A stretch of DNA of 60,559 nt from Alphaproteobacteria bacterium (GTDB lineage Bacteria > Pseudomonadota > Alphaproteobacteria > JACZXZ01), in contig DASPOR010000099.1 of NCBI GenBank assembly GCA_035625915.1, forward strand, positions 1-60,559, given 5' to 3'. Shown one piece after another: positions 59,743 through 60,559 of the stretch (within the stretch, counting starts at the first letter, position 1; every line of letters begins with the position of its first letter). The translations under genes were made by a program, and so were the position numbers. The notes under the pieces are model-generated. The model was not told where the DNA came from. It saw nothing but the letters and a program-made list of their open reading frames with translations, and did not search any database.

Positions 59743-60559
59743 GCTTAGAACCTACGAATCCCCCACGCTCACGACACTTCCATTCCTCGCCTATGGGAAG
59801 CATGCGGCGCGTGAGTTGATCACGGCCGCAGGCCCCGACGTCGAGGGGATGTCGTCTAAGGAATTGATAAAGGAGTATGGTTCGCCGCTTTACGTCGTGT
59901 CGGAAGGACGACTTCGCGCCGATTTCAGGAAATTCCAAGAATCATTCAGCCGCCCGGGGCTTCGAACGCAGATCGCTTATTCGGTCAAGACGAATTATCT
60001 GCCCGCTATCTGTTCAATTCTGAAATCGGAGGGCGCCTGGGCCGAGGTCGTTTCTTCCATGGAATACAATTTGGCTCGGGCGCTGGGATACAGCGCGAAT
60101 CGAATTGTATTCAACGGTCCATACAAGGAACACAACGCGCTTCAACGTGCCGTCGTCGAGGGGGCGATCGTCAACGTCGATGGATTCAACGAACTCGCGA
60201 AAATCGAGGCGATAGCGCGGTCGTTGAACCGCCGAGCCAGGATCGGAGTGCGAATGAGTTTTCGGCACAACGGGATTGGCTGGACAAAATTCGGCTTTGA
60301 CGACGATAACGGGGAATGCCAGACCGCATTGGAACGAATTTCACAAAGTCAATGGTTGTCAATGGAGCTGCTGCACAACCATTGTGGAACCTTCGTCCTT
60401 CTTCACGATTTGTACGCCGCATCTGTGAGGCGACTCATCGATCTCGCGAGGCGAGCCCGAAACCTTGGGCTCTCTCCAACCATCATCGATGTCGGAGGCG
60501 GGTTCCCATCCGTAAATAAAATCAAACCGGACTACGACGTGCCCGGCGGCAGCAAGCGC
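59735..60559 (+). CDS. Fold-type III PLP-dependent decarboxylase (LysA/diaminopimelate-decarboxylase-like), cut by window edge
   Basis: 275 codons are visible from ATG 59735, which overlaps the ATP-grasp stop. The alanine-racemase-like barrel is clear: SPLYVVSEGRLRADF, the PLP lysine K85 in IAYSVKTNYLPAICS, EVVSSMEYNLARALG, IVFNGPYKEHNALQRAV, HNHCGTF (H216) stacking on PLP, and IDVGGGFP (254-256) for the phosphate. The first 45 residues (ESPTLTTLPFLAYGKHAARE) differ from housekeeping LysA, and the gene sits in a biosynthetic run, so a specialised amino-acid decarboxylase or epimerase is more likely than lysine synthesis. The C-terminus lies outside the window. Confidence 0.9.
   Translation, partial: MVRLRTYESPTLTTLPFLAYGKHAARELITAAGPDVEGMSSKELIKEYGSPLYVVSEGRLRADFRKFQESFSRPGLRTQIAYSVKTNYLPAICSILKSEGAWAEVVSSMEYNLARALGYSANRIVFNGPYKEHNALQRAVVEGAIVNVDGFNELAKIEAIARSLNRRARIGVRMSFRHNGIGWTKFGFDDDNGECQTALERISQSQWLSMELLHNHCGTFVLLHDLYAASVRRLIDLARRARNLGLSPTIIDVGGGFPSVNKIKPDYDVPGGSKR

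Noticed and set aside
1..60559. tRNA, rRNA, CRISPR arrays, insertion sequences, phage attachment sites
   Set aside because: Reading both strands I saw no GGTTCRA-type T-loop in a cloverleaf context, no regularly spaced repeats, no transposase or integrase motifs and no terminal inverted repeats. A tRNA or covariance-model search would settle the RNA part.

Overview
The window (about 60.6 kb, GC-rich, strong G/C third-position bias in the real genes) looks like a chromosomal piece of an alphaproteobacterium, most likely near the Rhodospirillales. That is an inference from general L-amino-acid transporter genes of the aapJQM type, two RHH_4-type ribbon-helix-helix proteins, a PAS_5-type domain, a DUF1194 protein, the DUF1007/NicO metal pair and canonical CtrA boxes (TTAA-N7-TTAA). 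I saw no tRNA, rRNA, CRISPR array, insertion sequence or phage gene.

Region 1 (1-18.7 kb) is regulatory and secretory. It holds the start of a coiled-coil/beta-barrel outer-membrane protein, a sigma-54 activator without receiver domain, a three-gene type I secretion operon (a low-complexity putative substrate with two hydrophobic segments, an ABC exporter with a C39-like domain, and an HlyD adaptor), an XRE regulator, a CRP/FNR regulator, and three paralogous LuxR/NarL-type regulators that have all lost the phospho-acceptor aspartate. Short palindromes (AAGCG-N6-CGCTT and relatives) recur upstream of several of these genes, and a CtrA box lies in front of the secretion operon.

Region 2 (18.8-33.4 kb) is mixed. 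It has a membrane nucleotide cyclase with a periplasmic c-type haem motif, a SleB-like cell-wall hydrolase behind tandem CtrA boxes, a class IV aminotransferase followed by aapJQM (no aapP ATPase), HU, a TPR/glycosyltransferase-like protein, an RHH/GNAT-like/RHH-PAS patch, a drug/metabolite-type exporter and a short-chain dehydrogenase.

Region 3 (33.8-40.1 kb) is a tight minus-strand operon: ModA-like protein, cytochrome b561, sulfite-oxidase-type molybdoprotein, TIGR04282-like transferase, GT-C membrane glycosyltransferase, radical SAM/SPASM protein and DPM1-like GT2. Start-stop overlaps tie most of them together. It joins periplasmic redox chemistry to lipid-linked sugar chemistry.

Region 4 (40.3-51.7 kb) has an OmpR regulator, an ECF sigma/anti-sigma pair, a DUF1194 protein and a five-gene minus-strand run: secreted protein, TonB-like protein, TPR-CHAT caspase-like protease, FecR-like secreted protein and CHASE2-nucleotide cyclase.

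Region 5 (51.9-56.6 kb) holds DUF1007 and NicO metal-transport genes, an FtsX-type permease, a small Tat-exported CxxC protein and a Cache receptor that ends after its second membrane helix.

Region 6 (57.2 kb to the edge) starts a biosynthetic-looking operon: PqqD-like carrier/recognition protein, duplicated ATP-grasp ligase, and a fold-III PLP decarboxylase cut by the window edge. The strongest candidates for undescribed systems are region 3, the CHAT/CHASE2 run of region 4, region 6, and the pseudo-receiver/type I secretion cluster of region 1.
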